Below are positions 38,030 to 47,897 of a stretch of 64,000 nucleotides of DNA, one piece after another; the stretch's first letter is position 1, and each line of letters opens with the position of its first letter. A model generated the notes under the pieces. The model made no database searches. It was not told the DNA's origin and worked only from the letters and a program-made list of their open reading frames with translations. The position numbers and the translations under genes are program-made. Source of the DNA: Chloroflexota bacterium (GTDB lineage: Bacteria; Chloroflexota; Dehalococcoidia; UBA2979); assembly GCA_003228125.1 (NCBI GenBank), contig QGNP01000002.1:1-64000 (forward strand). The letters run 5' to 3'.

Positions 38030-38575
38030 CTAGTCTTTTTTCTTCTCTTCTAAATCATTCATGTCTAGGCCAGATACAAAGTCTTGAAAAGCCGATAATT
38101 TCTTTAATTCTTCCTTGCTCACTGAAGGTTGATTACTGTCTAAATTACCATGCTTTAGGATAACATTATTTTCTAAATCAATATCAATGCTAGCTTTTTC
38201 AAAAACTGATGCATCTACAAAAATAGGTGCATTTGTTCTAACAGAAAGTGCAATTGCATCTGATGGCCTTGAATCTATTTTAAAAATTTCATTATTATAC
38301 TCAATTTTAATTTGCGCAAAATATGTATCATGTTCAAGTTTGCTAACAATAATCGAATCAACTTTGCCACCCATTTGAATTATTAAATTATTCATTAAAT
38401 CATGAGTTAGTGGGCGAGGCAAATCTATATTTTGTAACGACAGTACAATTGCTTCCGCTATATCTGCACCAATCCATATTGGAAGATATTTTTGAGTATC
38501 CTCTTGTTTTAAAACAATGACTCTTTGGTAATGTCTTAGACTAATTCGCACGCTATCTATGTACAGTTCGATCAT
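38030..38575 (-). CDS. Bifunctional nuclease (BFN/DUF151) family protein
   Basis: 181 residues. DUF151 features: KYLPIWIGADIAEAIVLSL, RPLTHDLMNNLIIQMGGKVD, TYFAQIKIE and the signature IDSRPSDAIALSVRTNAPIFV. Members from Thermotoga and plants show DNase/RNase activity, but most bacterial ones are uncharacterised. The C-terminal ~45 residues are acidic and lysine-rich, as usual for the family. Sits between the atp operon and pyrF, with its own 85-base upstream gap. Confidence 0.88.
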   Translation of the reverse strand: MIELYIDSVRISLRHYQRVIVLKQEDTQKYLPIWIGADIAEAIVLSLQNIDLPRPLTHDLMNNLIIQMGGKVDSIIVSKLEHDTYFAQIKIEYNNEIFKIDSRPSDAIALSVRTNAPIFVDASVFEKASIDIDLENNVILKHGNLDSNQPSVSKEELKKLSAFQDFVSGLDMNDLEEKKKD

Positions 38576-38660
38576 AATTGTCCTCTACTAAAATCGTTTA
38601 TATCAGAAGTTTATTCTAGAAAGATAATGGAGTCAATTTAGAAATAAATACTTATTTAAA

Positions 38661-39476
38661 TTAATTAAAAGAATTGTTTATTTTATTTTTATACTGTTCA
38701 GCTGCACTACGTACATCAATCATGTAATTCGCTATATTAGTTTCTTCCTTATCTCCGGCAAATATTACAGATCTTGATGTAGAAATAATCATTTGTTCCT
38801 GATTATTATTTTCACTAATTGCTGAGACTATTTGACTAAGATTACCGCCTTGCGTACCAATTCCTGGTATTAAAAAAATCATTTCAGGGCAGATGTCACG
38901 TATTTCTTTGGCTTCTTTGGGATGCATAGCTCCAACTACAAGTCCAATATTTTTATTAACATTCCATTTTTTTGATAATTTAGCAACCTCTAAAAATAAC
39001 TTTGAATTACCGTCTATATTTTTTGCCTGCAGTTCATCACTGCTGTTATTAGTAGTTCTGCAAAGAATAAAAGACTGTTTATCTTTGTATTCAATAAATG
39101 GATCAATAGAATCTATTCCAAAATATGGATTCAGTGTTATAGAATCTGCCTTAAAATAATCAAAAGCAGCCCTAGCATATGCTTGAGCCGTGGATCCTAT
39201 ATCGCCTCTTTTAGCATCTAAAATAACAGGAACATCATCAGGGATATAATTAATTATTTCTTTCAAAATACTCATTCCTTCAGAACCATATTGTTCAAAA
39301 AAAGCTATATTAGGTTTATAAGCACACACTAAATCACTGGTAGCTTCTATTAAGGATTTTAAATATTGAATTCTATCAAAATTGATTGGCATAAGTTCTT
39401 CATGAATATCTAAACCTATGCAAAGCAAGCTCTTATTTTTATAAACGATATTTTTATGTTTATCTGAAAAATACAC
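38661..39476 (-). CDS. pyrF: Orotidine 5'-phosphate decarboxylase, type 2
   Basis: 271 residues from a GTG at 39476 (AAGG six bases upstream); a TTG at 39491 is the other candidate. Type 2 OMP decarboxylase motifs: LLCIGLDIHEE, AYKPNIAFFEQYGSEG, and the catalytic VILDAKRGDIGSTAQAYARA; a phosphate-binding IFLIPGIGTQGG and STSRSVIFAG follow. It makes UMP in pyrimidine synthesis. Together with murI (35 bases upstream) it forms a short minus-strand unit. Confidence 0.92.
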   Translation of the reverse strand: MYFSDKHKNIVYKNKSLLCIGLDIHEELMPINFDRIQYLKSLIEATSDLVCAYKPNIAFFEQYGSEGMSILKEIINYIPDDVPVILDAKRGDIGSTAQAYARAAFDYFKADSITLNPYFGIDSIDPFIEYKDKQSFILCRTTNNSSDELQAKNIDGNSKLFLEVAKLSKKWNVNKNIGLVVGAMHPKEAKEIRDICPEMIFLIPGIGTQGGNLSQIVSAISENNNQEQMIISTSRSVIFAGDKEETNIANYMIDVRSAAEQYKNKINNSFN

Positions 39477-39511
39477 AAGGCACCTTATCAATTAAAAAAA
39501 TAAACAAACTA

Positions 39512-40294
39512 TTAACCTTTCATAACTAAAATTTCCGGTAATTCATAATCGTAATTTAAAATAGTTTTATAAGATTCAATAAAAGATGCTAATTCTCCTG
39601 TTACATAACAATCAAAATAATTAGGAGTAACACTATTTACATTGTCATGCTTAGTCAAAATCTCTACACGCTTACATACTCCATCAACAGCATCTAATAT
39701 ATTAATACTAGATGGCAAAAATTTCTCTAATTGCTTTTTAATTAAATAATAATGAGTACAACCTAAAATAATTGTATCAACTCCATGTTCAATATATTCT
39801 CGTATTGTAGTTTCAAGTTTACTGATTTTAATCTTTTCTTGAATTTTACCACTCTCTATATCCTCAGCTAAGCCTTCCATAGAAATAGAAAATAATTTAT
39901 TTTGTTTTGTATAATTTTTTTCTAATCTAGACAATCTATCACCTTTAGTCGTAACTGAAGTTGCTAATAAAAGTACTTTACCTGAACTCGTAATCTTCAT
40001 TGCTGGCTTTACTGGTGGTTCGATTCCAATAATTGGAATACTGAAACTCTTCCTTAAGTCATCAAGCGCAACTGAAGAAGCTGTATTGCAAGCAACAATT
40101 ATTAATTCACATCCTAAATTAATCAACTTAGTAGAAATATAAAAAGCACGTTGTGCAATAATTTCTTCTTTTTTAGATCCATAAGGAAAAAAAGCATTAT
40201 CAGCAAAATATATAACTTCATTATTGCTATTGTTTAATATCTCAGTAGCAATGGATATGCCACCTATACCAGAATCAAAAATGCCAATTTTCAT
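39512..40294 (-). CDS. murI: Glutamate racemase
   Basis: 260 residues from the ATG at 40294 (GAGG nine bases upstream). Racemase motifs: IGIFDSGIGGISIA, YFADNAFFPYG, the first catalytic Cys in IIVACNTASSVAL, and the second in IILGCTHYYLI. It supplies D-glutamate for peptidoglycan, which agrees with murA, mreB and uppP elsewhere in the window. Confidence 0.95.
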   Translation of the reverse strand: MKIGIFDSGIGGISIATEILNNSNNEVIYFADNAFFPYGSKKEEIIAQRAFYISTKLINLGCELIIVACNTASSVALDDLRKSFSIPIIGIEPPVKPAMKITSSGKVLLLATSVTTKGDRLSRLEKNYTKQNKLFSISMEGLAEDIESGKIQEKIKISKLETTIREYIEHGVDTIILGCTHYYLIKKQLEKFLPSSINILDAVDGVCKRVEILTKHDNVNSVTPNYFDCYVTGELASFIESYKTILNYDYELPEILVMKG

Positions 40295-40441
40295 CAAGGT
40301 AAATCCTCAAAATTATGTTGTAGTAATTATACTATATCAGTATATTAATTTATTAAATTCATAAATCTCCAATGAAATATAAAAAAAGGTTATTATATAA
40401 AAATATAAACAATATTAAAAAAATACTATTAAAGGCTAAAA

Positions 40442-40933
40442 ATGCAAAATAATTTCGAAATTAAAAAAAAAATTAATAATATTAACAAGATGGATTTAAA
40501 ACTTCTCGAAAAATTAATTCAAATAAATGAATCTTCTTTGCACATAAATGTGAATCAAAATGGTTGGACTGTCAGGCATGTAGTATGTTTTTTTATTTCA
40601 ATAAATATTATAATACGAAAAATTATTGATGAATTGAACAAAGAACCTGTTCAGTCATTCCTGGATTCAGAAATAAGAAAGCAGATTGGAATGGAGATGG
40701 CAACTCTTTTTGCACAAAGAAAAAATAATTTATCTCAATATTTAAAGAAATATAGTAATTTTTCCATTGAAGAAACAAATAATATTATCGCAAAAAAAAA
40801 TAGTATGGTAATAAGAAATGAACAAGGAGAAGAAGTATTGAATTTAGAGGATTTTCTTTTTCTCAATGAAAAGAAAATGAGCAAACTTTTAGAGCAATTG
40901 AATTCATCAAAAAAATTAGGATATTTAAATTGA
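40442..40933 (+). CDS. DinB-like four-helix protein
   Basis: 163 residues, mostly helical. NGWTVRHVVCFFIS (about 40-53) resembles the GWSxxEVLxHL segment of the DinB/YfiT superfamily of thiol-dependent enzymes, but the metal-binding His triad is not obvious: His45 is present and the other two positions are not clear. If correct it is a four-helix bundle of uncertain activity. The last base pairs overlap the cinA start (TTGA), so the two are translationally coupled. Moderate to low certainty. Confidence 0.5.
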   Translation: MQNNFEIKKKINNINKMDLKLLEKLIQINESSLHINVNQNGWTVRHVVCFFISINIIIRKIIDELNKEPVQSFLDSEIRKQIGMEMATLFAQRKNNLSQYLKKYSNFSIEETNNIIAKKNSMVIRNEQGEEVLNLEDFLFLNEKKMSKLLEQLNSSKKLGYLN

Positions 40934-42165
40934 AAGCAGAGATTATTTCGATAGGAACAGAATTATTACTAGGAGAAACAGTTGATACGAATTCAAACTT
41001 TCTTGCGTCTCAACTACCGGAAATTGGCATTGATTTATTATGGATAACTCAAATTGGTGATAATACAGAAAGAATAATAAGCATTTTTAAAAAAGCAATA
41101 AATCGTTCAGATATCATTTTTGTAACTGGTGGTCTAGGTCCAACAGAAGACGATATAACACGAGAATCATTGGCAAAAACTCTTAAAGAAAAATTATCTA
41201 TAGACTCATATCAGGAAAAAAAACTTAGAAATTTTTTTGTTTTTAGAAATAGAACATTTCCTATAAAAAATATTAAACAAGCTGCCATTATACCGTCTGC
41301 TAAATTTTTGAACAATCCAGTAGGAACTGCCCCAGGATGGTGGGTCAAAACAAAAAATACCCAAATTTTTTTAATGCCTGGACCACCATCTGAAATGCAA
41401 AAAATGTGGAATGAACAAATAAAAAAAAGATTATTAAAAGGCAGTACAAGTATACTTGTTAAAAAAATTATAAAAATATCTACTTTAGGAGAATCGACTA
41501 TAAATGAGATGGTCGAACCGCTTTTAAATGGAAAAAATCCTTCTGTTGGTATTTATGTCAAAAAAGATGGGGTAAGTCTTAGAATCGCTGCTAAAGCTAA
41601 GACAAAAAAAGAAGCACTCAAGTTAATAAAGCCTGTGGAAAAAAAAATAAAAACCATCTTGTCTGGATATATTTGGGGCGAAGATAGTCAAAATTTTGCA
41701 GATGTAATTCAAATGATGATGATTAAAGAAAAATTTTCATTAGGAATCATCGAATCAGTTACTGGAGGAAGTATAGCTAATGAAATTACAAATATAAATG
41801 GTTCTTCAAAATATTTTCATGGTTCATTAGTTGCATATCATCAAGATACAAAAATATTTGCTGGAGTTAAAAAAAATATTATAAAAAAACAAGGAACCAT
41901 TTCAAAAATAACCACTGAAGCATTAGCAAAAAATGCACTCAAAATTTTTAATTCAAGTTTAGGTCTAGGTATTACGGGCATTGCAGGCAATAAAATTACT
42001 GAAGAACAACAACCTGGGACAATTTTTATAGCAATAACAAATGGTCAAAAAACAATGTGTAAAGAATACCATCTACCTTCAGGAAGAAATCAAATAAAAA
42101 ACCGAGCTGTTTTTCTATCATTCACATTAATAAGAGAATTTATTAATGAAATTAAAAAGAAATAA
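40930..42165 (+). CDS. cinA: CinA-type nicotinamide-nucleotide amidase
   Basis: 411 residues from a TTG at 40930 overlapping the previous stop. The N-terminal MoaB-like domain has EIISIGTELLLGETVDTNS and IFVTGGLGPTEDDITRE, then FLMPGPPSEMQKMW. The C-terminal PncC-like amidase domain has IIESVTGGSIANEITNINGS, with the catalytic Ser, Tyr and Lys probably in GSSKYFHGSLVAYHQDTK, and LGITGIAG. It deamidates NMN in pyridine-nucleotide salvage and has an ADP-ribose pyrophosphatase domain. Co-directional with the MBL gene six bases later. Confidence 0.92.
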   Translation: MKAEIISIGTELLLGETVDTNSNFLASQLPEIGIDLLWITQIGDNTERIISIFKKAINRSDIIFVTGGLGPTEDDITRESLAKTLKEKLSIDSYQEKKLRNFFVFRNRTFPIKNIKQAAIIPSAKFLNNPVGTAPGWWVKTKNTQIFLMPGPPSEMQKMWNEQIKKRLLKGSTSILVKKIIKISTLGESTINEMVEPLLNGKNPSVGIYVKKDGVSLRIAAKAKTKKEALKLIKPVEKKIKTILSGYIWGEDSQNFADVIQMMMIKEKFSLGIIESVTGGSIANEITNINGSSKYFHGSLVAYHQDTKIFAGVKKNIIKKQGTISKITTEALAKNALKIFNSSLGLGITGIAGNKITEEQQPGTIFIAITNGQKTMCKEYHLPSGRNQIKNRAVFLSFTLIREFINEIKKK

Positions 42166-42170
42166 GATAA

Positions 42171-43151
42171 ATGAATCCACATATAACATTTATGATAAAT
42201 AATAATCATATTTATATTCTCCCTCTATCTTCAGCAGGTGGTGGTGGATATTTAATGATCGATGCAGGACCAAATGTAAAAAATGCTTTTGAAATAATTG
42301 AACATAATTTAAATAAAAATAATATCAAATTAAAACAAATTAAAAAAATCATACTTACTCATGCACACAGTGATCATGCTGGATTAGCCAATGAATGGAG
42401 CAAATACGATTTAGAAATTTTTGGTGGTGCGCCTGATATGAGTGCATACACATCTGGAGCAGCCTGGGAGAAAATAAGGACTAAAAAAATTATTTCTCAA
42501 TTAGGTAAAAATTATATACCAGAAAAAATATTAATTGATTGGGAGTCACAAAAAAAAGAACAACAAGATGCTAAATGGGTTGGTGTTCCTTGGAAAAAAA
42601 TACAACCAATTGTTGGAGGACATTTATTTTTATTAAAGAATCATACACCTCTTGAAATCATTTCTGCTCCTGGGCACACTACTGGCAGTATCGTTGCATA
42701 TATTAAAGAAATTGGCCAGCTATATTCTGGAGACACAATCTTATATAATAAAATTCCTTCTACAGGAATGCATTTTATTTCTATTAGTAGTGAAATAAGA
42801 TGGAATGGATTATCTCATTTTATTAATTCTATAAAACAATTACAAAGACTAAAAATTAATACGATTTCACCTGGACATGGTCCACAGATTAGTAATTTTG
42901 AAAAGATATTTTTTTATTACATGAATCATTTCAAGAACTTTGAAATTAAACTTCTGAGTTTATTGTCTAATAGGCCTTTGAATACTTTTGAAATTCATGA
43001 TGCATTGTATAAAAATTTATCTAAAAGATACAATAAGGAGATTATTCAAGGAATGATAAAAATAATATCATTCCTAGATAAACTTATTGAAGAAGATAAA
43101 ATTATTGAATCCAAACAAAAGGAACAAAATAAATTCGTGATAAATAAATGA
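42171..43151 (+). CDS. MBL-fold metallo-hydrolase
   Basis: 326 residues. The zinc motif THAHSDHAG (His64, His66, Asp68, His69) and later SAPGHTTGS, YSGDTILYN and ISPGHGPQI provide the other ligands. A C-terminal ~85-residue helical part (from FYYMNHFKNFEI) resembles the winged-helix-like tail of beta-lactamase-like type 2 (LACTB2) hydrolases. Substrate unknown. It ends two bases before the convergent VWA gene, and holds a 10-bp-arm hairpin near its 3' end (43049-43075). Confidence 0.85.
   Translation: MNPHITFMINNNHIYILPLSSAGGGGYLMIDAGPNVKNAFEIIEHNLNKNNIKLKQIKKIILTHAHSDHAGLANEWSKYDLEIFGGAPDMSAYTSGAAWEKIRTKKIISQLGKNYIPEKILIDWESQKKEQQDAKWVGVPWKKIQPIVGGHLFLLKNHTPLEIISAPGHTTGSIVAYIKEIGQLYSGDTILYNKIPSTGMHFISISSEIRWNGLSHFINSIKQLQRLKINTISPGHGPQISNFEKIFFYYMNHFKNFEIKLLSLLSNRPLNTFEIHDALYKNLSKRYNKEIIQGMIKIISFLDKLIEEDKIIESKQKEQNKFVINK
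43049..43075. repeat. Inverted repeat inside the MBL-hydrolase gene
   Basis: Ten-base arms, AGGAATGATA and its complement, flank a seven-base loop (43059-43065). It lies within coding sequence near the 3' end of the MBL gene, around residues GMIKIISFL. No T-run follows. Confidence 0.7.
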
Positions 43152-43153
43152 TA

Positions 43154-46100
43154 TTATTTTACAGAAATATTTCTATAAAGATTAGCTAGTCGTTCAGGTA
43201 AAGAATCAATATCTGAAACAATTTCATAACCAATATCACTGCACATATCTTTCAAATAATCATTTCCATCTTTATCAACTGTAATCAAAAATGGCACAAT
43301 GCCTTTATGCTTTGCTTCTAGCAAAGCTTGCCTGGTATCACGAATTGCATACTCTTTTTCAGTTCTTTCTTTACCATACTCATGATCTTGAGGCCTGCCA
43401 TCAGAAATTAATATCATAATTTTAACTTTACTATTCATAGAATCTAGTTTATTAATAGTGTGCCTAATAGCTGGGCCCATTCTAGTGGAACGAACAGGTT
43501 GAATTCCAGCAATTTTTTTCTTTACTTCATCATTAATAGGTTCATCAATATCCTTAATAATAAAAAATTCAACATTATCTTTTCCATAACCTGAAAAACC
43601 AAATAGGCCATAACTATCACCGATTGATTCAAGGGCTTCTGATAATACGATAGTAGATTCTTTTTCTATGTCTATGATTCGCTTAAAACTATTTACATTT
43701 TTAGATGAATCTCTTGATGCTAACCATCTAAAATATGTACTTGGATCACCAGAATATTGATTATAATCAGTGACTGTATTAATATTTCCTTCAATAATTT
43801 CATCTGTAGACGCAGACATATCTAGTAAAAGAGCAACGGAAACATCTCGTTTAGATTTATTTCTTTTTGAATAAAAATCTACTTCTGGAGTATATCCAGC
43901 TAATTTATCAGCAAAAAAATCTACCAATCTATCTAAGTCAATGTCATCTCCATCTTCTAGTCTACGTTCTTTTTTTAATGCTTCAGGTTTTAAAAATTCA
44001 AATTTCTTTTTTGTTTCTTTAATTAAACTTGCATGATCGCTTAAAACTTTTTCATAATAATCAAAATCACCTATATCAGCATCTTTCTCAATGACTCTGC
44101 ACCAATCAGGCTTATAATCTTTTGATCTAAAATTCCACTCGTGATATAAAAAACTCATGTTGTTGTGATTTGCTACAGGTGAATTTATTAAAGTATCTTT
44201 AGATAAATTTTTTACTCTTTTTATCGCATTAGATTTCTGATTATTTTCTTCTAAATATTCACTTAAATTATTGGCAAATAAATTTGAAAAATCTTCAAAC
44301 TCACCATCAGTTAATTCACCTATATTGATTTCATTAGTATTTTTTAAAAATTGAGCCAAAAGTTCAGGATCAATTGATGAACCACCTTCATTTTTTATAT
44401 CTTGGTTTTTTTTAATTTTAACAATAAATTCTACTAAATCAGGTTTAAAATCACCTCTAAACTTAGGTAAAACAGAGGGCAGTGCATTTTTGTCATTATT
44501 TCCGTCATTATCAGAATTCAATGATGGAAATAATTGTGCTGTATCTGAAAGGTCTTTGTTAATATCTAATTTATTATTACTCTTCTTGAATGATAAAGTC
44601 GAAATATTATCAATTATTGTATATAGTTGAAATGCAACGTCTGCTGAATCAGAAATACTAGATTTATTGCTGCTTAGTGATTCTAATAATAGAATAATTT
44701 TTAAATAATAAACAGATAAAGGATGTTGTCGGTTTAAATTATATTTTTTTCCTAAAGTAAATCTTATAACGTATTCAATGATCATTTCAATCAAAGGCAT
44801 CCTATCAACATTTAAACGTTGAGATAATTCGTAGTCTTTCATCATTTTATAGCTATGATTAAGACCAGGATATTTTTTCATAGTAATGCAATCTATCCTG
44901 TAATCTTCGGTTATTGAAAATAACAAACTAATAAGTGCTTTGTTTTCAAAAAGAGAAAAGAATTTTTGTATTTCTGTTGGAAATTCACTATCTGTAATTA
45001 ATTTTTTATTGGATGTATATGATTTTTTAATTACCTTAGTAAATTTAAATTTATAAGTGAATGATCCAAATTCAATCCTCGCTGATTGATGAGTAGCGTA
45101 TACTTTATATGCATTAAAATTATCTTTTTTAAAATTGAAAATATTAACAATTTTTGGAAGATATATTCTATAACCATCTGTAGAAATTAAATCATCAGAG
45201 TCCCATCCAATTTTTTTATAAATTAAATCTTCTGAATCAATAATAGAAATATCAACGCCAGATAGTCCTCTGCAATATTTCTGCAATATACTTTTTTTTC
45301 TTTCTAGCAATTCAATGCTAGATGAGTTGTATAAAATATTTAATGAAAAAGCTGATTCTAATTTAAAATAAGCATTGTCTTCATTGTCCTTTAATCGATT
45401 TGCTGTAATATTAATGCCCTCATTAAGCCACAGAGATAGATCGTCTCTTGAAAAATTATTTATTAAATTTGGAATTGTTTCAATAAAATCTAAAGCTGAT
45501 GCAGGATTATGTTTACTAATTTTCTTAGCAGAGCTTGCGACCCAATACTGGAATTTATCATTAATGTTTAAAAAATTATTTAAAGAAGCTACAAAAATTT
45601 CATAACTTTTTCTACCCTCTAAATGCAAAACTTCAATAACAATATTTAATAATATATTAATTGTTTTACTTTTTTGATTTTTTAAAATTGGAGCAACTTC
45701 TCCCAAGGCATTTCCAACATCTGGCCATGAAACTAAAGCTAAAGTATTAATAAAATCTAAATATTTTTTTCTAGAATATTCAGGTATATCAACGAGTGCA
45801 TCTGATAAATTTTCTAAATTATTCATTGCAAATTCATGTGATTTTTCTGACAATAATTTAGAAAAAACGACGACAGTTTTTAAATCTTCTAATTTAATGT
45901 ATTGTAATAAATTAGAAGATTTTATTATCAATGTATTTGTTAAAGCAATTTCTTTCCATCCAGAATGAGATAATTCTTTGATAATTGAATAAAATTTTTC
46001 TAATTCCTTAATTGAAATAAAATGTAAAATTCTTAATGATTCTAAAAGAAAACAAGCAGCAATAATTGGGGAATCTTGGCAAAGTTTATCAGCAATTTTA

Positions 46101-46357
46101 CCAACATTCATTAAAGTTTGAAAATCATATTTTGTAAATAATGTTGATGCAATTTTTAAATAAGCAGAAGTTGCCTCCCATGCTCTTAAAGAAGATTCTG
46201 AAATATGGTTGCATAGATTAACAAAATCAATGATCTCTTGATCTGTCAAAAATTGCTCATGATTAGTAATAAAAATGTTAAACTCTTCTCCTATAGATGG
46301 AGCTGAGGCAATAAAATTAATTTGCAAATCAATAATTCTTTTTGGTAATACTTGCAT
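43154..46357 (-). CDS. NorD/CbbO-type VWA-domain protein
   Basis: 1067 residues. The first ~600 are helical, HEAT-repeat-like and not conserved to my eye. The C-terminal VWA domain has the MIDAS motif DMSAS at 846-850 (VALLLDMSASTDE), then ISDGRPQDHEYG and DTRQALLEAKHKGIVPFLIT, as in NorD and CbbO. These work with a MoxR-type AAA+ ATPase as a remodelling machine that activates or inserts metal into a target enzyme (nitric oxide reductase, Rubisco). The cognate AAA+ gene follows the genome order immediately upstream (20 bases). The target is not in the window. An inverted repeat lies at 45882-45922. Confidence 0.85.
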   Translation of the reverse strand: MQVLPKRIIDLQINFIASAPSIGEEFNIFITNHEQFLTDQEIIDFVNLCNHISESSLRAWEATSAYLKIASTLFTKYDFQTLMNVGKIADKLCQDSPIIAACFLLESLRILHFISIKELEKFYSIIKELSHSGWKEIALTNTLIIKSSNLLQYIKLEDLKTVVVFSKLLSEKSHEFAMNNLENLSDALVDIPEYSRKKYLDFINTLALVSWPDVGNALGEVAPILKNQKSKTINILLNIVIEVLHLEGRKSYEIFVASLNNFLNINDKFQYWVASSAKKISKHNPASALDFIETIPNLINNFSRDDLSLWLNEGINITANRLKDNEDNAYFKLESAFSLNILYNSSSIELLERKKSILQKYCRGLSGVDISIIDSEDLIYKKIGWDSDDLISTDGYRIYLPKIVNIFNFKKDNFNAYKVYATHQSARIEFGSFTYKFKFTKVIKKSYTSNKKLITDSEFPTEIQKFFSLFENKALISLLFSITEDYRIDCITMKKYPGLNHSYKMMKDYELSQRLNVDRMPLIEMIIEYVIRFTLGKKYNLNRQHPLSVYYLKIILLLESLSSNKSSISDSADVAFQLYTIIDNISTLSFKKSNNKLDINKDLSDTAQLFPSLNSDNDGNNDKNALPSVLPKFRGDFKPDLVEFIVKIKKNQDIKNEGGSSIDPELLAQFLKNTNEINIGELTDGEFEDFSNLFANNLSEYLEENNQKSNAIKRVKNLSKDTLINSPVANHNNMSFLYHEWNFRSKDYKPDWCRVIEKDADIGDFDYYEKVLSDHASLIKETKKKFEFLKPEALKKERRLEDGDDIDLDRLVDFFADKLAGYTPEVDFYSKRNKSKRDVSVALLLDMSASTDEIIEGNINTVTDYNQYSGDPSTYFRWLASRDSSKNVNSFKRIIDIEKESTIVLSEALESIGDSYGLFGFSGYGKDNVEFFIIKDIDEPINDEVKKKIAGIQPVRSTRMGPAIRHTINKLDSMNSKVKIMILISDGRPQDHEYGKERTEKEYAIRDTRQALLEAKHKGIVPFLITVDKDGNDYLKDMCSDIGYEIVSDIDSLPERLANLYRNISVK
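45882..45922. repeat. Inverted repeat with 15-bp arms inside the NorD-like gene
   Basis: Arms AAATCTTCTAATTTA (45882-45896) and its exact complement (45908-45922) surround an eleven-base loop. It lies in the coding sequence for the N-terminal helical part (around SSNLLQYIKLEDLK), far from either gene end, with no T-run. Confidence 0.9.
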
Positions 46358-46377
46358 AAGAGTCCCTAAAAAAGGAT

Positions 46378-47232
46378 TTACGAAACAAAAATAGAACGGA
46401 CAAGTTCTTCTATTGAATCTTGTAGTTCTTTTTCATCAGTTAAACTCCACACTACAGTAGAGATACAAGCAGTAATTGGCGAGATTCCTGCCTTGATTAA
46501 CAGAGCCGCATAAATTAAAAGTCTTGTTGAAACACCTTCTGCTAATCCATATTCTCTTAAATTTCTAATTTTTACTGCTAATTGCGCTAATCGCTCAGCA
46601 ATATTATCATCACAACCTGATTCATTAAGAATAATTTTAGTTTCAATTTCTTGATTTGGATAATCAAATTCTATAGACACAAACCTTTGTCTAGTTGAAT
46701 GTTTTAGATCTTTTGTAATTGATTGATATCCTGGATTATATGATAATACGAGTAGAAAGCCATCGTGAGCTTCTATAATCTCTCCCTTTTTATCAATAGG
46801 CAATAGTCTTCTATAATCTGTTAAAGGATGTATTAAAACGGTCGTATCTTTTCTGGCTTCAACTATTTCATCTAAGTAACATATTGCTCCAATTTTAACT
46901 GCACGAGTTATAGGTCCATCAATCCATTTCGTTTCTTGATTTTCAATTAAATATCTTCCAACTAAATCTGAAGCGGTCAAATCTTCATGGCAGGCAACAG
47001 TAATTAATGGTGCTGACTTCTTGTTCTTTTGTAATTTCCATGACATATATTCAACAAATCTAGTTTTTCCCGAACCAGTTGGTCCTTTTAATAGAACAGG
47101 GATTTTGCTAATATACGCTTGTTCAAAAATATTAATTTCATCGGCAGTAGATATATAGAATGGTTCTTTGTCTATTTTAAAATTTTCCACACTAATCGAT
47201 TGTGCATTTTTTTCTATGATATCTTTTTTCAT
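46378..47232 (-). CDS. MoxR-type AAA+ ATPase, NorQ/CbbQ family
   Basis: 284 residues from the ATG at 47232 (a TTG three codons earlier is possible). Walker A LLKGPTGSGKTRFVEYM, Walker B AICYLDEIVEAR, and CHEDLTASDLVGRYLI, a NorQ/CbbQ hallmark; KHSTRQRFVSIEFDYP is the Arg-finger region. Paired with the 1067-residue VWA protein, which is the usual partner. The two form an activase complex for a metalloenzyme. No Rubisco or nitric-oxide-reductase gene is nearby. Confidence 0.9.
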   Translation of the reverse strand: MKKDIIEKNAQSISVENFKIDKEPFYISTADEINIFEQAYISKIPVLLKGPTGSGKTRFVEYMSWKLQKNKKSAPLITVACHEDLTASDLVGRYLIENQETKWIDGPITRAVKIGAICYLDEIVEARKDTTVLIHPLTDYRRLLPIDKKGEIIEAHDGFLLVLSYNPGYQSITKDLKHSTRQRFVSIEFDYPNQEIETKIILNESGCDDNIAERLAQLAVKIRNLREYGLAEGVSTRLLIYAALLIKAGISPITACISTVVWSLTDEKELQDSIEELVRSIFVS

Positions 47233-47260
47233 GATTATCAAACAATCTTAACAGAATTTT

Positions 47261-47851
47261 CTATATTTGTTCCCAAAAGGAAGTAAGCTTAGATTCAAAG
47301 TCATGTAAATCACCAGAATTTTCTATAGTAATATCAGCATATTTAATTCTTTTTTCATTGGATAATTGAGAATCAATTCTTTCTTCGGCTTGTTTAGCAT
47401 TTAAATTATCTCGATTTATAACTCTATTGACTGCTAATTCTCTTGGAGTATGTATCACTAATATTTGATCTGCTAAATCTTGCCAACCTGCTTCAATAAG
47501 AACGGCTGCTTCTAAAATAACAACTGCTTTACTATTTTTATCTTTAAAATCATTTAAATTTATTTTTATTAATTCTTTAATTGCAGGCCAAGTTATTGAA
47601 GTAAGTTGTTCCATTTTTATTGAATCTGAAAAAACTATTGCACCTAGAGCTCTCCTTGCAATTTCATCATTGTCATCAAGGATATCAGAACCAAAAGCAG
47701 ATACAATTTTTGAATATGCTAAGGTTCCTTTCACATAGGTTTGATGGCCTAAAGAATCACAATTAAGCATGTAGGCTCCATTTTTAGCAAAAAAACTCGC
47801 AGCATGAGATTTGCCAGAAGCAATACCTCCTGTTAGCCCAATAACATACAT
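47261..47851 (-). CDS. coaE: Dephospho-CoA kinase
   Basis: 196 residues. P-loop GLTGGIASGKS at the N-terminus, LNCDSLGHQTY, and HTPRELAVNRVINRDNL, as in CoaE. It phosphorylates the ribose 3'-OH of dephospho-CoA, the last step of CoA synthesis. Start ATG at 47851, 46 bases after etfA; it fits a region rich in CoA-ester enzymes. Confidence 0.93.
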   Translation of the reverse strand: MYVIGLTGGIASGKSHAASFFAKNGAYMLNCDSLGHQTYVKGTLAYSKIVSAFGSDILDDNDEIARRALGAIVFSDSIKMEQLTSITWPAIKELIKINLNDFKDKNSKAVVILEAAVLIEAGWQDLADQILVIHTPRELAVNRVINRDNLNAKQAEERIDSQLSNEKRIKYADITIENSGDLHDFESKLTSFWEQI

Positions 47852-47897
47852 AACTTAACCTCAGCATAACTATTATTCATATTTTATATTAAAAATA

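Noticed and set aside
43154-47232. Rubisco or nitric-oxide-reductase operon suggested by the CbbQ/NorQ-type pair
   Set aside because: No cbbL/S, norB/C or related gene is visible on either side.
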